A DNA stretch of 64,000 bases from Phytoactinopolyspora alkaliphila (GCF_010550695.1 NZ_JAAGOB010000006.1:62001-126000), one strand, 5' to 3'; positions 49,806 through 59,868 are shown, counted from the stretch's first letter. Made by a program: numbers and translations. Notes: generated by a model not told the origin, from the sequence alone.

Positions 49806-52790
49806 TCAGGCCTGGGTGGTCTCGCCGATGAGCCCGCGCTGATAGGCGACGGCGACGGCTTCGGTGCGGCTCGCGGCACCCAGCTTGGCCATCACCCGGG
49901 ACAGGTGCACGCTCACCGTCTTCTCGCTGATGAACAGTTCCTCACCGGCCTGCCGGTTGGTCAGGCCGCGCGCCACCAGCGCGAGCACCGACTTCTCCCG
50001 TGGCGTCAACACCTGGACCGACGAGGTGGCTGCGCCGGGCAGTGCGATCCGCGCGCGCCGGCCGAGGGAGCGCACCGCCTCGGCCAGCGGCTTGGCGCCG
50101 AGCCGCTCAGCCACGGAGAGAGCCTCGGCCAGCTGGACGGCTGCGTCGTCGCGCCGGCCGGTGCTGGCGAACACCTCGGCCAGCCGCCACCGGGCGATGG
50201 CCTGCTGGTACACGTCACCGTAGCCGAAGGCGTCGATGACGGCCTGCCACGGCTCGGGTTTCTGTGCCCCGATCAGGCGGCTGTGTTCCGCTTCTGCCCG
50301 CAGTACCCAGGCCTGGCCCTCGGGGCCGAGTGTGGCTCCCCGGGGCGTACCTCGCTCCGCGGTCTCCTGGGCGAGCCGGAGCCGCGCGTCGCCGTCGGCG
50401 ACGGCACGTTCGAGGACCGCGGCGTCGGCCGCCCGCGGGCCGTGGCCGATGAGATCGGCATCGGCGGCGACGCCTAGAACCGCCAGCCGGATCCCGCCCA
50501 TTGGCCAGCGTTCGCCCGAGCACGTGCGCACCGCCTCCAGGGCGTCGTCGACCACCGTGATCGCGGACTCGGGACGGCCTTGCCAGCACGCGAGCTCGGC
50601 GCCGGCGATACCGGCCAGGAGGGCGATCTGTTCGTCTTCGGTGCGGTACCACTCCTGCCGGATCTCGGCGAGGTCGTGCTCGGCGGCTTCGAACTGCCCG
50701 CGGCTCACCTTGATGATCGCTCCGGTAGCGGTCAGCGTCGCGGCGATCACGTCGGAGACCTTCTCGCCCGGAGGCGCCGCGGCGTCGGCGGCCGCGTCCC
50801 AGTCGCCGCGCGCATGATGAGCCAGGGCGCGCATCCAGCGGATCTGGCGTCCGTAGGGACTCCAGGTCAAGCCGACGTCGGCGGCCCGCTGTACGCCCTC
50901 GTCGGCGATGCGGGCCGCTGTGTCCAGCTGGCCCTGCTCGTAACGCGCGATGATGAGATTGAACCGAGCCCTGAGCTCGACGTCGAGCGCACCCGCCTCC
51001 ATGGCGCGTTGCTGCGCCCGCTCGAGAAGGGCAGCCGACTGATCGGCGTGGTCCTCCCGGTTCTCGCAGAAGGCCAGCGAGATCAAGGCGTCGGCCTCGG
51101 CGCTGGCCGAACCCGAGGCCCGCGCGTCCTCGGCTGCCGCCTCGGCGAAGGAGCGGCGCTGTGCGTCGGCGTCTGCCACACGGGAGCGCATCGCGAGCAC
51201 CCAGGCCCGTTCGACGCTCGGCGGGCTGTCCTTGATCAGATCCCAGGCTTCGCTGATGGCTTGCTCGGCGGCGGTCCACTGACCGTTGACCAGGAGTGCC
51301 TGGGTGAGCTGGCGGCGCGTGTCTGCGGAGAGGACGGGATCGTCCTGCTCATCGGCCAGCGGCACCGCGGTGCGCATGTAGGCGAGTGCGCGCTCCGGCT
51401 GGCCGGCCGAACCGGCAGCGTAGGCCGCCTGGCAGGTCAGCGCGAACTCGGTGGCGCTGGCCACCGACTCGGGATCGTCCACGGCGTCCCACAGCTCGAG
51501 AGCGCGCTCGATCTGCTGCAGTTCCGCCCCGAGCGCTCCTTTGTGCCGTGCTTCCTTCGCCGCCCGCACGGAGGCGGCCAGCGCGGTGGGAAGGTCGTTG
51601 GCGTTGAGGCTGTGGTAGGCCAGGCCCGCGGCGGGACCGCCATGGCTGGCCAGCCGGGCCGCGTAGGCCGCGTGCAGGCGGACGCGCTCACCCGGCAGGA
51701 GATCGGCATAGATCGCCTCGCGCAGCAGGGCGTGGCGGAAGGTGTACGCGTCCTCGACACCAGGCACCAGGATGTTGTGCTGCATGGCTTCGTGCAGCGC
51801 CGCCTCGAGCTCGTCACGGCCGAGATCGACCACGGCGTCGAGCGTGGGGTGGCGCACGTGGTAGCGGCCGGTGACCGAGGCCGCCCGCAGCACCCGCTGA
51901 GTGGTGGGACTGAGCTTCTCGACCCGGGCGAGCAGGACGTCGGCCAGTACGGTGGGTATGCCATCGCCGGACGTGGAGCCGGACGCGACGAGCTCCTCGG
52001 CGTAGAAGGCGTTGCCTTGGGACCGTGCGGCGACGTCGGCCGCGAGATGGTCGCTGATCTCTCCCTCGGCCAGTGTCCGGACGAAGTGTTCGGCGTCGCG
52101 CTGGGCGAACGGCTGGAGATCGAGCCGCTCTACCGCGGGAAGACGGACCAGCTCGGCCAGCAGCGCCCGCAGCGGATGCCGGCGGTGCAGGTCGTCCGAG
52201 CGGTAGCTGGCGACGATCAGGACCCGCTGCGTGCTGAGCCTGGACAAGAGGAAAGCGAGCAGATCCCGGGTCGAGGGATCACTCCAGTGCAGGTCTTCGA
52301 GCTGGACGACGAGGCAGGCGTCTTTGGTCAGCTCGGTCAGGGCGCCCAGCACGGCGTCGAAGAGCTGGAGCTGGTCGAAGTGGCGGATCTGCCCGAGGCT
52401 CCGGTCTTCACCGGCGGCGCCGGACTCGGCACCGAGCCGGGCGGGTTCCATCGGGACCGCGGCTGTCAGCGCGCCGAGAGCCGGCCATGTGGCCAGGATC
52501 TCCGGGTTTCCGGCCCGCACCTGCTCCACGACTTCGATGAACGGAAGATAGGGGAATCCGGCCTCGCCGATGTCGACGCAGCGGCCGGTGAAGACTCGCG
52601 CACCACTGGATCTGGCGACCTCAGCGATCTCGGCGAGCAGCCGGCTCTTGCCGACGCCAGCCTCGCCGGAGATCAGCACTGCCCCTGCCGTGCCGGATTC
52701 AGCCCGGCGAAGGGCGGCGCGCAGCAGCTCGACCTCCGCGTCCCGCGCGACGAGGGGGAAACGAGAACCAAGCCTAGGCACGAGGTCCAT
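49806..52790 (-). CDS. LuxR-family regulator with AAA/NACHT-like ATPase (LAL type)
   Basis: About 994 residues from the ATG at 52790. The N-terminal ATPase has Walker A GEAGVGKS (GAVLISGEAGVGKSRLLAEI) and a Walker B-like segment (DACLVVQLEDLHWSDPSTRD). A long TPR-like helical region follows. The C-terminal LuxR helix-turn-helix is LTPREKSVLALVARGLTNRQ, then AGEELFISEKTVSVHLSRVM. LAL regulators activate catabolic or secondary-metabolite genes after ligand binding. The target is unknown. CCTTACC-type motifs lie about 290-370 bases upstream of its start. Confidence 0.9.
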   Translation of the reverse strand: MDLVPRLGSRFPLVARDAEVELLRAALRRAESGTAGAVLISGEAGVGKSRLLAEIAEVARSSGARVFTGRCVDIGEAGFPYLPFIEVVEQVRAGNPEILATWPALGALTAAVPMEPARLGAESGAAGEDRSLGQIRHFDQLQLFDAVLGALTELTKDACLVVQLEDLHWSDPSTRDLLAFLLSRLSTQRVLIVASYRSDDLHRRHPLRALLAELVRLPAVERLDLQPFAQRDAEHFVRTLAEGEISDHLAADVAARSQGNAFYAEELVASGSTSGDGIPTVLADVLLARVEKLSPTTQRVLRAASVTGRYHVRHPTLDAVVDLGRDELEAALHEAMQHNILVPGVEDAYTFRHALLREAIYADLLPGERVRLHAAYAARLASHGGPAAGLAYHSLNANDLPTALAASVRAAKEARHKGALGAELQQIERALELWDAVDDPESVASATEFALTCQAAYAAGSAGQPERALAYMRTAVPLADEQDDPVLSADTRRQLTQALLVNGQWTAAEQAISEAWDLIKDSPPSVERAWVLAMRSRVADADAQRRSFAEAAAEDARASGSASAEADALISLAFCENREDHADQSAALLERAQQRAMEAGALDVELRARFNLIIARYEQGQLDTAARIADEGVQRAADVGLTWSPYGRQIRWMRALAHHARGDWDAAADAAAPPGEKVSDVIAATLTATGAIIKVSRGQFEAAEHDLAEIRQEWYRTEDEQIALLAGIAGAELACWQGRPESAITVVDDALEAVRTCSGERWPMGGIRLAVLGVAADADLIGHGPRAADAAVLERAVADGDARLRLAQETAERGTPRGATLGPEGQAWVLRAEAEHSRLIGAQKPEPWQAVIDAFGYGDVYQQAIARWRLAEVFASTGRRDDAAVQLAEALSVAERLGAKPLAEAVRSLGRRARIALPGAATSSVQVLTPREKSVLALVARGLTNRQAGEELFISEKTVSVHLSRVMAKLGAASRTEAVAVAYQRGLIGETTQA

Positions 52791-53078
52791 GTTCCCACGC
52801 CGGGGCGACAACGTCGCGCTTGTTCTCACGGCGGATCGCGCCGCGCGCCGTTCACGCCCGCTTGCTGGTCGCGGTGCGGTATCTCATCCAGCCTCGGCGG
52901 CGTCGCGCGTCTCGCTTGGCCGCTTCTTGCCGGTAGCTGACTTCGGCTTGGATGGAATCCATGTTCCAGTTCATCGGTGTCCCCGATCTCTCGTGACTAC
53001 GTGGTGTGCTGATACCAAGAGTCGCCGTGAGGGCCGGGGGCCGGCATCATGTGATCACGCTTCTTCTCAGGCGCTGCC

Positions 53079-53163
53079 CCTTACCATGGTGGCTCAGGTG
53101 CACCTCAATGGGGGTAAGGCCCCTTACCGTACGCCTGAACGGCGAGGTAGTGAGGAGGTAAGG
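53079..53163. promoter_or_regulatory. Cluster of CCTTACC half-sites between the LAL regulator and PfkB genes
   Basis: CCTTACC occurs at 53079-53085; the dyad GGTAAGG-CC-CCTTACC lies at 53113-53128; GGTAAGG occurs at 53157-53163. Otherwise the 337-base gap (52830-53167) holds no gene I can support. The sites look like a multi-site operator, perhaps for the LAL gene. Confidence 0.4.
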
Positions 53164-53167
53164 GGGC

Positions 53168-54115
53168 TCAGCCCAGTTCGTCCGCGGTGGGCGGATCGGC
53201 GCCCCGGCGGCCGCAGGTGATGGCTGCCACGCGGGCGGCACGCTCCAGCATGGGCCGCAGTTCGTCAGCGCCGATCCCGGCCAGCTTGCGCCGGGTGCCG
53301 GCACCGAGCAGTCCGTTGAGTCGTAGCGAGTCGACCAGGCCGGCCGTGTAGGCGTCACCGGCGCCGACGGTGTCGACCACGTCGACCGGTGCGGCGGGAA
53401 CCTCGATGGTGGCGCCTTCGCTGGTGGCGGCGAGGACGCCATCGCCGCCACGGGTGGTCACGACCAGGGAGGCGCCGCGGGACGCCCACCCCTTGGTGAC
53501 GGCCGTGATGTCAGCGCCGGGCACCAGCCAGGCCAGATCTTCCTCACTGACCTTGACCACGTCGGCAAGCTCGATCAGCTCCGTCCACTGTTCACGGACC
53601 TCGTCGACCTCGGCGAGCAGCGGCGGGCGGAGGTTGGGGTCGAGGATGATGCTGACCTCGCGCCGCTGCCGCTCGCGCCGGAGCAGCTGGAGAATGGCCG
53701 GAGAGCCGGGCTGCCGAGCGGCGGCGATGGAGCCTGTGCACAGTGCCAGGGTGCCGGGCGGCAGCGGATCCGGGATCTCGTCCGCGCGCCACTGCCAGTC
53801 CGCCGTGCCCTCCGCGTAGAAGTCGTACGTGGCGCGTCCGGCGTCGTCGAGCGACACGACCGCTACGGTGGTCGGCTCGTCGGCGTCGATGGCGTAGTCC
53901 AGCCCCACGCCGTTCGTGGTCAGGTGCTGGCGCACCAGGGCGCCGAACGGCCCCGTCCCCAGCCGGGCCAGGAGCTGCGTTGGCGCACCCAAGCGGGCGA
54001 GTCCGACGGCGACGTTGGCAGGTGAGCCGCCGGGCACCGGACGGTACACCCCGCCCGGCTCGCTGACGAGGTCGATGAGAGCTTCACCGGCGACGACGAT
54101 CTGCTCTTGGGTCAC
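53168..54115 (-). CDS. PfkB-family carbohydrate kinase (fructokinase-like)
   Basis: The 315-residue ribokinase-fold enzyme phosphorylates a sugar with ATP. The N-terminal signature is VPGGSPANVAVGLARLGAPT near residue 28 and the C-terminal signature is VDTVGAGDAYTAGLVDSL, with the catalytic Asp in GAGD. The N-terminus EALIDLVSEPGG and the Gly-rich site match bacterial fructokinases, but the sugar is not certain. No sugar transporter adjoins it. Confidence 0.9.
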   Translation of the reverse strand: MTQEQIVVAGEALIDLVSEPGGVYRPVPGGSPANVAVGLARLGAPTQLLARLGTGPFGALVRQHLTTNGVGLDYAIDADEPTTVAVVSLDDAGRATYDFYAEGTADWQWRADEIPDPLPPGTLALCTGSIAAARQPGSPAILQLLRRERQRREVSIILDPNLRPPLLAEVDEVREQWTELIELADVVKVSEEDLAWLVPGADITAVTKGWASRGASLVVTTRGGDGVLAATSEGATIEVPAAPVDVVDTVGAGDAYTAGLVDSLRLNGLLGAGTRRKLAGIGADELRPMLERAARVAAITCGRRGADPPTADELG

Positions 54116-54188
54116 GGCGACACTCTAAGGTATGCGTGGATCCGAGACGAGGGCCCTGGTTCCGGGCTGCACCGGCTCGGCCAGCATG

Positions 54189-54247
54189 CCGTGCTTCACC
54201 AGGCTTGCCCGTGCTTCACCAGGCCTGGAAGCATGGTGAAGCACGGG
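54189..54247. repeat. Direct repeat and long hairpin downstream of phoX
   Basis: The 16-base sequence CCGTGCTTCACCAGGC occurs twice (54189-54204 and 54209-54224). The second copy also pairs over 14 perfect bases with the inverted copy at 54234-54247 (stem 54208-54221, loop 12). Either direct copy could pair with the inverted one. No T run follows on the minus strand, so a terminator function is uncertain. Confidence 0.7.
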
Positions 54248-54278
54248 AAGACATGGTTTACATGATCATTCGGGATGG

Positions 54279-56396
54279 TCAGTCACCGATATAGGGCCGG
54301 ACGCCGTCGGGCGTCTTGCGCCACACCGTCACCACGGCGGGCCGGGGCTGATCACCGTACGGGAACGTGGAGAAGCGGTTCTCGGTGGTGGCGCCGTCGA
54401 CCTCGCCGGGATGTTGCACAGCCATCAGGGCGGTCCGGCCATCCGGTGTGATAGCCGGGCCGCAGCACTCGGCGCCGGTCGGCACCGAGAGGAACCGGCG
54501 CAGGTGACCCTTGTCCTCACCCTCCACCGGCATCACATACATGCCGTCGTTGACGCCGGACGGTCCCGGCATGCCGTCGGTGGAGATCCAGAGCCGTCCG
54601 GACGGATCGAAGGCCACGTTGTCCGGGCAGGAGATCTGGCTGACCTGGGACTTGTCGAAACCGTCGTAGTAGGTCTCCGGGTCGTCCGGGTTGCCGCAGA
54701 CGATCACAATCGACCAGGTGAACGTGGTGGCGGCAGCGTCGCTACCGTCTTCATCCAAGGCGATGACGTGACCGAACTTGTTCTCCGGCCGCGGGTTCGC
54801 CTCGTCCACCTCACCCGGTGTGCGCCGTGTGTTGTTGGTCAGCGCGATGTACACGGTCCCGGTCACCGGGTTCGGCTCGACGTCCTCCGGGCGGTCCATC
54901 TTGGTGGGGCCGACCTTGTCCGCGGCCAGCCGGGTGAAGACCAGCACCTCCTCGACGCTCATGCCGTCGACCTTGCTCTCCCCGTTCACGATCAGGGGAA
55001 GCCACTCGCCGGTGCCGTCGAACAGGCCGTCGTCCGGCGGGCTGTCCGGGAACTCGGGGCTGTTGCCGGTGAACCGGGCGACGTAGAGGTCGCCCTCGTC
55101 CAGGAGGGTCAAGTTGTGCTGGCGCGAGCGCTTGTCCGTGCCCTGCCGGTACGTATTCGACGAGACGAACTTGTACACGTAGTCGTAGCGCTCGTCGTCG
55201 CCCATGTAGGCGACCGCCCGCCCGTCGTCGGCGATGGCGATCGTCGCGCCCTCGTGCTTGAACCGGCCGAGAGCGGTGAGCTTGCGTGGCGTCGACGTCG
55301 GGTCGTAGGGGTCGATCTCCACGATCCACCCGTGCCGGTTCGGCTCGTTGGGCTCAGCGGCGACGTCGAAGCGCTGCTCGGCGCGTTCCCAGCCGCGGCT
55401 GGTGCCGATTGTGGTGCGGATGCCGTAGCGGGCGTAGCGCTCGCGAGTCAGCGGGTCGGTGACCGCTGCCGTGGCGCCGAAGTACTGGTGGAAGTTCTCC
55501 TCGCCGGACAGCACGGTGCCCCACGGCGTGACGCCGCCGGCGCAGTTGTTCAGGGTTCCGAGGACCTTGGTCCCGCTCGGGTCGGCGCTCGTCTTGAGCA
55601 GGTCGCTACCGGCTGCGGGGCCGACGACGACGAAATCGGTGCCGGTGTGAATGCGGCGGTTGTTCTTGCGCCGCTTGGCCGGCTTCCACTCGCCGGTGTC
55701 GCCGACGCGCTCGATCTCCACGACGGCGAAGCCGTGCGCGGCCATGGCGATGCGCAGCTGCTCGACGCTCGCCTCCGCCGGCGACGACCAGCCGTGGAAC
55801 ATGAGGTTCTCGTTGGTGTACTCGTGGTTGACGCAGAGAAGGGCCCGGTCGAGGTTCCGGTCCAGCGGGAGCACCGCGACGAAGTCCGCGTTGTAGCCGA
55901 ACTGCTTCAGCTGGGCCTCGACCGTCTGGTTGTCGAAATCGAAGTCCGGCGCGCCTTCTTCCACGGGGTCGCCCCAGGCCATGACCACCGACCAGTCGTA
56001 CCCGTTGGGCACCACGACGGCGTCGACGGTGTTGTCGCCGACGGGGAGAAACCCGATCGGGCGGCCGAGCTCCGGGGGATCGATGCGCAGGTCGTTGTCA
56101 CCCGGAGGACGGACAGCCGCCACCGGCCGGGCGGCGGCGGCAGGCGCGGTGGCCAGCGCGGTGGCGGAGCCGGTGCCGACGACGAATGCGGCCAGCGCGC
56201 CGGTGCGCAACAGTCCACGGCGCGACATCGCCTTCTCGGCCATGTCGCCGAAGTACTCGTTGTCGCTGGTGTTCGGCGCGGGGTGGGAGCACGCGTCGGC
56301 ACACCGGTACGTGCACGTCATGGCGCTACGGCCGCCGTGGCTGCCGTTCAGTACCGGCAGGAGTCTCCTGCGGCCGGCGCTGTGGGTCTCGGACAT
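54279..56396 (-). CDS. PhoX-family alkaline phosphatase (DUF839)
   Basis: About 705 residues. The Tat signal follows a long N-terminal region: SRRGLLRTGALAAFVVGTGS with the twin Arg. A Cys cluster TCTYRCADAC near residue 27 is usual for actinobacterial PhoX. The beta-propeller body contains NHEYTNENLMFHGW, LSGEENFHQYFG, TALGRFKHEGATIA, KVGPTKMDRPEDVEPNPVTG and FSVPTGAECCGPAITPDGRT, which carry the Ca/Fe ligands. It should hydrolyse phosphate monoesters outside the cell. The ATG at 56396 has AAGGGA upstream. Confidence 0.9.
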   Translation of the reverse strand: MSETHSAGRRRLLPVLNGSHGGRSAMTCTYRCADACSHPAPNTSDNEYFGDMAEKAMSRRGLLRTGALAAFVVGTGSATALATAPAAAARPVAAVRPPGDNDLRIDPPELGRPIGFLPVGDNTVDAVVVPNGYDWSVVMAWGDPVEEGAPDFDFDNQTVEAQLKQFGYNADFVAVLPLDRNLDRALLCVNHEYTNENLMFHGWSSPAEASVEQLRIAMAAHGFAVVEIERVGDTGEWKPAKRRKNNRRIHTGTDFVVVGPAAGSDLLKTSADPSGTKVLGTLNNCAGGVTPWGTVLSGEENFHQYFGATAAVTDPLTRERYARYGIRTTIGTSRGWERAEQRFDVAAEPNEPNRHGWIVEIDPYDPTSTPRKLTALGRFKHEGATIAIADDGRAVAYMGDDERYDYVYKFVSSNTYRQGTDKRSRQHNLTLLDEGDLYVARFTGNSPEFPDSPPDDGLFDGTGEWLPLIVNGESKVDGMSVEEVLVFTRLAADKVGPTKMDRPEDVEPNPVTGTVYIALTNNTRRTPGEVDEANPRPENKFGHVIALDEDGSDAAATTFTWSIVIVCGNPDDPETYYDGFDKSQVSQISCPDNVAFDPSGRLWISTDGMPGPSGVNDGMYVMPVEGEDKGHLRRFLSVPTGAECCGPAITPDGRTALMAVQHPGEVDGATTENRFSTFPYGDQPRPAVVTVWRKTPDGVRPYIGD

Positions 56397-56640
56397 GGGT
56401 GTCCCTTCGTCGCTGTCCTGCGGGTATGCCCATGAACCTAGGGACAGCCCGACTGGGCTGACCACTCCTAACGGGCGAACGGAAAGTAAAGGACACGTGA
56501 GTTAGGGCAGCCTTGTCCTCGTGGCCGGGCGGCGTGCGCCGAAACCCCTACCACGCCGAACTCCGGTGCCCGGCGATCCTCTACGGTGGGTGCGTGCGGA
56601 GCGGTTGCTCCTGGAGACGAAGGCGCGAGGAGTTCAGGTC

Positions 56641-58074
56641 ATGACCAGTGTGCCCAGCGTGTCGTATTCGATTACGGTCCGGCTCGAGGTGCCGGCCGGC
56701 GCCACTGCCGTGAGCTCCCTCACCGCGGCGGTGGAGAAGGCGGGCGGACTGGTCACAGCACTCGACGTGACCGGTTCCGGCCACGCCCGGATTCAGGTGG
56801 ACGTCACGTGCGCGGCGTCGTCGTCGGCCCATGCCGAAGAGGTGGTCGACGCGCTGCGGCTGGTGCCGGGCGTGACCATCGGCAAGGTGAGCGACCGGAC
56901 GTTCCTTGTGCACCTCGGCGGGAAAATCGAGATCACGTCCAAGGTCCCGATCCGTAACCGGGACGATCTCTCGCTGGTGTACACCCCGGGAGTGGCGCGG
57001 GTCTCGCAGGCGATCGCGAAGAACCCGGAAGACGCCCGCCGGCTCACCATCAAGCGGAACACGGTGGCCGTCGTGACGGACGGTTCGGCCGTGCTGGGCC
57101 TCGGCAACATCGGCGCGATGGCGGCGCTGCCAGTGATGGAGGGCAAGGCGGCGCTGTTCAAGCGGTTCGCCGGGATCGACGCGTTCCCCATCTGTCTGGA
57201 CACGCAGGACGTGGAGGAGATCATCCAGACCGTCCAGCACATCGCGCCGGTTTTCGCGGGCATCAACCTTGAGGACATCTCCGCGCCGCGCTGCTTCGAG
57301 ATCGAGGCGCGGCTGCGCAAGCTGCTCGACGTGCCGGTCTTCCACGACGACCAGCACGGGACCGCCATCGTGGTCCTGGCCGCACTGATCAATGCCTTGA
57401 AAGTGGTGGGCAAGGACCTCGAGTCCATCCGGGTGGCGATGGCCGGCGCGGGCGCCGCTGGACACGCGATCGCCCAGCTGTTGTATGCCGCAGGAGTCAG
57501 GGACATCGTCGCCTCCGACGTGCACGGTGTGATCCACCCGGGCCGGGACGACCTTGCCGGGGTCCCCACCTGGTACCTGGAGTGCAGCAACCCGCGCGGT
57601 GTCACCGGTGATCTGTGCGACGCCGTCGCCGGCGCCGACGTGTTCATCGGGGTCTCGGCGCCGAACGTCCTCACCGCGGCCGACGTCCAGACCATGGCCC
57701 CGGACGCCGTCGTGTTCGCGCTGGCCAACCCGGAGCCGGAGATCCAGCCCCAGGAGGCGGCCCGCTACGCCGCCGTCGTGGCCACCGGACGCAGCGACCA
57801 TCCGAACCAGATCAACAACGTGCTCGCCTTTCCAGGGGTGTTCCGCGGTCTGCTCGACGCGCAGAGCCGGACGGTCACCACGGAGATGCTGACCGCGGCG
57901 GCCCGTGCGCTGGCGGCGACGGTCACCGACGACGAGCTGAACCCCGCATACATCGTGCCCAGCGTGTTCCACCCGGGCGTCGCGGACACGGTGGCGGCGG
58001 CGGTCCGGGGCAGTGTGGAGAGCATCCGCCGCACGGCAGAGGAGACGGGAGAGTTCCCGTCCATCCCAGTATGA
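56641..58074 (+). CDS. NAD(P)-dependent malic enzyme with N-terminal ACT domain
   Basis: The 477-residue enzyme decarboxylates malate to pyruvate. An ACT regulatory domain comes first ([20 protein letters not shown]), then the malic domain: [20 protein letters not shown] near residue 110, [20 protein letters not shown], and [18 protein letters not shown] with the metal-binding Glu/Asp, then the NAD domain ([17 protein letters not shown]). The ATG at 56641 is chosen because it begins the ACT strand. It opposes pyruvate carboxylase in the C3-C4 node. Confidence 0.93.
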   Translation: MTSVPSVSYSITVRLEVPAGATAVSSLTAAVEKAGGLVTALDVTGSGHARIQVDVTCAASSSAHAEEVVDALRLVPGVTIGKVSDRTFLVHLGGKIEITSKVPIRNRDDLSLVYTPGVARVSQAIAKNPEDARRLTIKRNTVAVVTDGSAVLGLGNIGAMAALPVMEGKAALFKRFAGIDAFPICLDTQDVEEIIQTVQHIAPVFAGINLEDISAPRCFEIEARLRKLLDVPVFHDDQHGTAIVVLAALINALKVVGKDLESIRVAMAGAGAAGHAIAQLLYAAGVRDIVASDVHGVIHPGRDDLAGVPTWYLECSNPRGVTGDLCDAVAGADVFIGVSAPNVLTAADVQTMAPDAVVFALANPEPEIQPQEAARYAAVVATGRSDHPNQINNVLAFPGVFRGLLDAQSRTVTTEMLTAAARALAATVTDDELNPAYIVPSVFHPGVADTVAAAVRGSVESIRRTAEETGEFPSIPV

Positions 58075-58102
58075 GCCGAGACCGGGAACGGCGGCGCCTG
58101 CC

Positions 58103-58660
58103 ATGACGGAGATGGAGCTGGCCGGGCGGCTGCTGGTGGCCACCCCGCAGCTGAAGGGCTCGACGTTCGACAGCGCCGTGATCCTGATGCTGTCTCATGC
58201 CGACGACGGCGCGCTCGGCGTCATCCTCAACCGGCCCAGTGACGTCGCGGTCACCCGTCTGCTTCCCAAATGGGACACGCTCGCCTCGGAACCCGCCGTG
58301 GTCTTCCAAGGTGGTCCGGTCGGCACCGACAGCGCGCTGGCATTGGTGCACATCGACGGTCCAGGCGAGCCGCTGGGTGTGCGGAGGGTGGGCGGCGAGG
58401 TCGGCATCCTCGACCTGGACACCCCGACCGAGGTGGTCGAGCCTGCGGTGATAGGTCTACGGGTGTTCGCCGGTTATGCCGGGTGGGCTCCGGACCAGCT
58501 CGACGACGAGGTCGGCGAGGGATCCTGGTACCTGGTCGACGCCGAGCCGCGGGACACGTTCCGCACCGACGCCCCCGACCTGTGGCGGACCGTCCTGAGG
58601 CGTCAGCACGGCGACCTTGCGCTGATGGCGTCGTTCCCCGACGACCCGACCATGAACTAA
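58103..58660 (+). CDS. YqgE/AlgH family protein (DUF179)
   Basis: The 185-residue protein begins LAGRLLVATPQLKGSTFDSA and continues LMLSHADDGALGVILNRPSD and VVFQGGPVGTDSALALVH, the conserved signature of YqgE/AlgH. GWAPDQLDDEVGEGSWYLVD follows. The biochemical function is unknown. The motif array begins 17 bases after its stop. Confidence 0.93.
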   Translation: MTEMELAGRLLVATPQLKGSTFDSAVILMLSHADDGALGVILNRPSDVAVTRLLPKWDTLASEPAVVFQGGPVGTDSALALVHIDGPGEPLGVRRVGGEVGILDLDTPTEVVEPAVIGLRVFAGYAGWAPDQLDDEVGEGSWYLVDAEPRDTFRTDAPDLWRTVLRRQHGDLALMASFPDDPTMN

Positions 58661-58676
58661 TCTGTCTCGCCTATGT

Positions 58677-58842
58677 GTCACCTGATCGTCGAACTGTCGT
58701 CTGATCGTTTACCCGGGCGAGATCAGGTGACGCAGCTCCACGTTGCGCCCAGGGTTTGCCCTCTGATCGTGTCTCATTGTGTGGACGGAGTTTGATCAGA
58801 TGACCGGAGCGCCGTCCTCGACGTGAATTGGTCATCTGATCA
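58677..58842. repeat. GATCAG[A/G]TG[A/G]C motif array, left block
   Basis: Four copies lie between yqgE and the DUF559 gene: 58677-58687 (minus), 58721-58731 (plus), 58794-58805 (plus) and 58830-58842 (minus). The last two form a perfect 13-bp inverted repeat TGATCAGATGACC (58793-58805 with 58830-58842). Two CTGATCG half copies lie at 58701 and 58763. No gene is seen in this interval. Confidence 0.8.
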
Positions 58843-58881
58843 TCGCGCAAGGAGCGCTCGTCGTCGAATGTGCGATGCGGC

Positions 58882-59832
58882 TCAGCCGCTCCAGCCGCGG
58901 CTCATCAGCGCGCGGAGGAGCGTCGCTCCCACGATCTCCGGCCGATGCCGGACTGAGTACGACGTGAACCGGAGTAGCCGCCGGTTGTTGATGATGATCT
59001 CGTTCGCGCGCTCGAGATCTTGTTCCCACTGCGTGTGCACCATATGCCCGCGTCCGTCGACCTCGACGCTGAGCTCGTACGCTTCCCAGTCGGCGTCGAG
59101 GTAATACCGACCGTCCCGATGCCGGAGGACGTGCTGACGCGTGGGTTCGGGTGCACCGATCCTACGGACGATCCCGGCGAATTCCTGCTCCGGCACAGAT
59201 GCGATACCGCCTTCAGCATCGTCGATCGTCTCGGTGATCAGTTCATGGCGGAGGCATGGGCCGCGGCTGGGCAGAGCGTCCCGGAGTTGCGACGGGCTGA
59301 CGATCGCCTGCTGGACGCCGGCCAGAATCACTGCTCGTGCGAAACGCTCGGTGTCCGCCCAGCTCGCGGCGTCAAGCAGGCTTCGTGGCAGGCGTGTGCG
59401 CGTTGGCGATCTCAGCGGATGCACGTCAGAGGATGACAGGAAGCGTGAGAAGTGTTCCGTTACGCCGTCGATGTTCAACCGTCGTGACCCACATGGCATG
59501 GTGATGTGGACGGTCTCGTCGATGAACCCCTTCAGTCCGTCGATGCTGGCGGCCGTCAGACCGGACAACGCCGAACCGGGCGGTGCCGCCTTCAGCGCTG
59601 CCCAGCGCCGCTGGTCCTCAGTGAGCGGGCCGTTATGCAGCACGAACACGTCACGGCGGATTCGTCTCCACCTCCGGGCGCGTACTTCGCGCACGGCATG
59701 GCGCACGTACTCCGGTGGAATGTCACGTCGATGGACGACGCCACACTGCTGCTCTATGAGCTGAAGCCACCACTGCTCGTCGTCGGCGGGAAGATGTTCG
59801 GCAGTCACACCGGTCAGACTTCCCGGAACCAC
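58882..59832 (-). CDS. DUF559 protein with AbiEi-like N-terminal winged helix
   Basis: The 316-residue protein has an N-terminal winged helix of the type IV toxin-antitoxin AbiEi type (GVVHRRDIPPEYVRHAVREV then RRIRRDVFVLHNGPLT). The C-terminal DUF559 region resembles very-short-patch-repair-like nucleases (RYYLDADWEAYELSVEVDGR then GHMVHTQWEQDLERANEI), with Asp/Glu-x-Asp residues of a PD-(D/E)xK fold. Proteins of this kind are multicopy in actinobacteria and are of unknown role. It starts with GTG at 59832, with no clear ribosome site. The motif array occupies both flanks. Confidence 0.82.
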   Translation of the reverse strand: MVPGSLTGVTAEHLPADDEQWWLQLIEQQCGVVHRRDIPPEYVRHAVREVRARRWRRIRRDVFVLHNGPLTEDQRRWAALKAAPPGSALSGLTAASIDGLKGFIDETVHITMPCGSRRLNIDGVTEHFSRFLSSSDVHPLRSPTRTRLPRSLLDAASWADTERFARAVILAGVQQAIVSPSQLRDALPSRGPCLRHELITETIDDAEGGIASVPEQEFAGIVRRIGAPEPTRQHVLRHRDGRYYLDADWEAYELSVEVDGRGHMVHTQWEQDLERANEIIINNRRLLRFTSYSVRHRPEIVGATLLRALMSRGWSG

Positions 59833-59859
59833 CCATCGATGGAATAGCGTGCGTTTAAT

Positions 59860-59868
59860 TGTGGATAA
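59860..59868 (-). promoter_or_regulatory. DnaA-box-like sequence upstream of the DUF559 gene
   Basis: TGTGGATAA is the reverse complement of the DnaA box TTATCCACA, in the promoter region 28 bases upstream of the DUF559 start. It is a single copy and may be chance. Confidence 0.3.

Noticed and set aside
56397-56520. PHO box upstream of phoX
   Set aside because: Only a single GTTCGCC-like heptamer was seen, without the required direct repeat.
59860-59868. Replication origin
   Set aside because: A single DnaA-like box with no cluster, no AT-rich unwinding region and no dnaA/dnaN neighbours.
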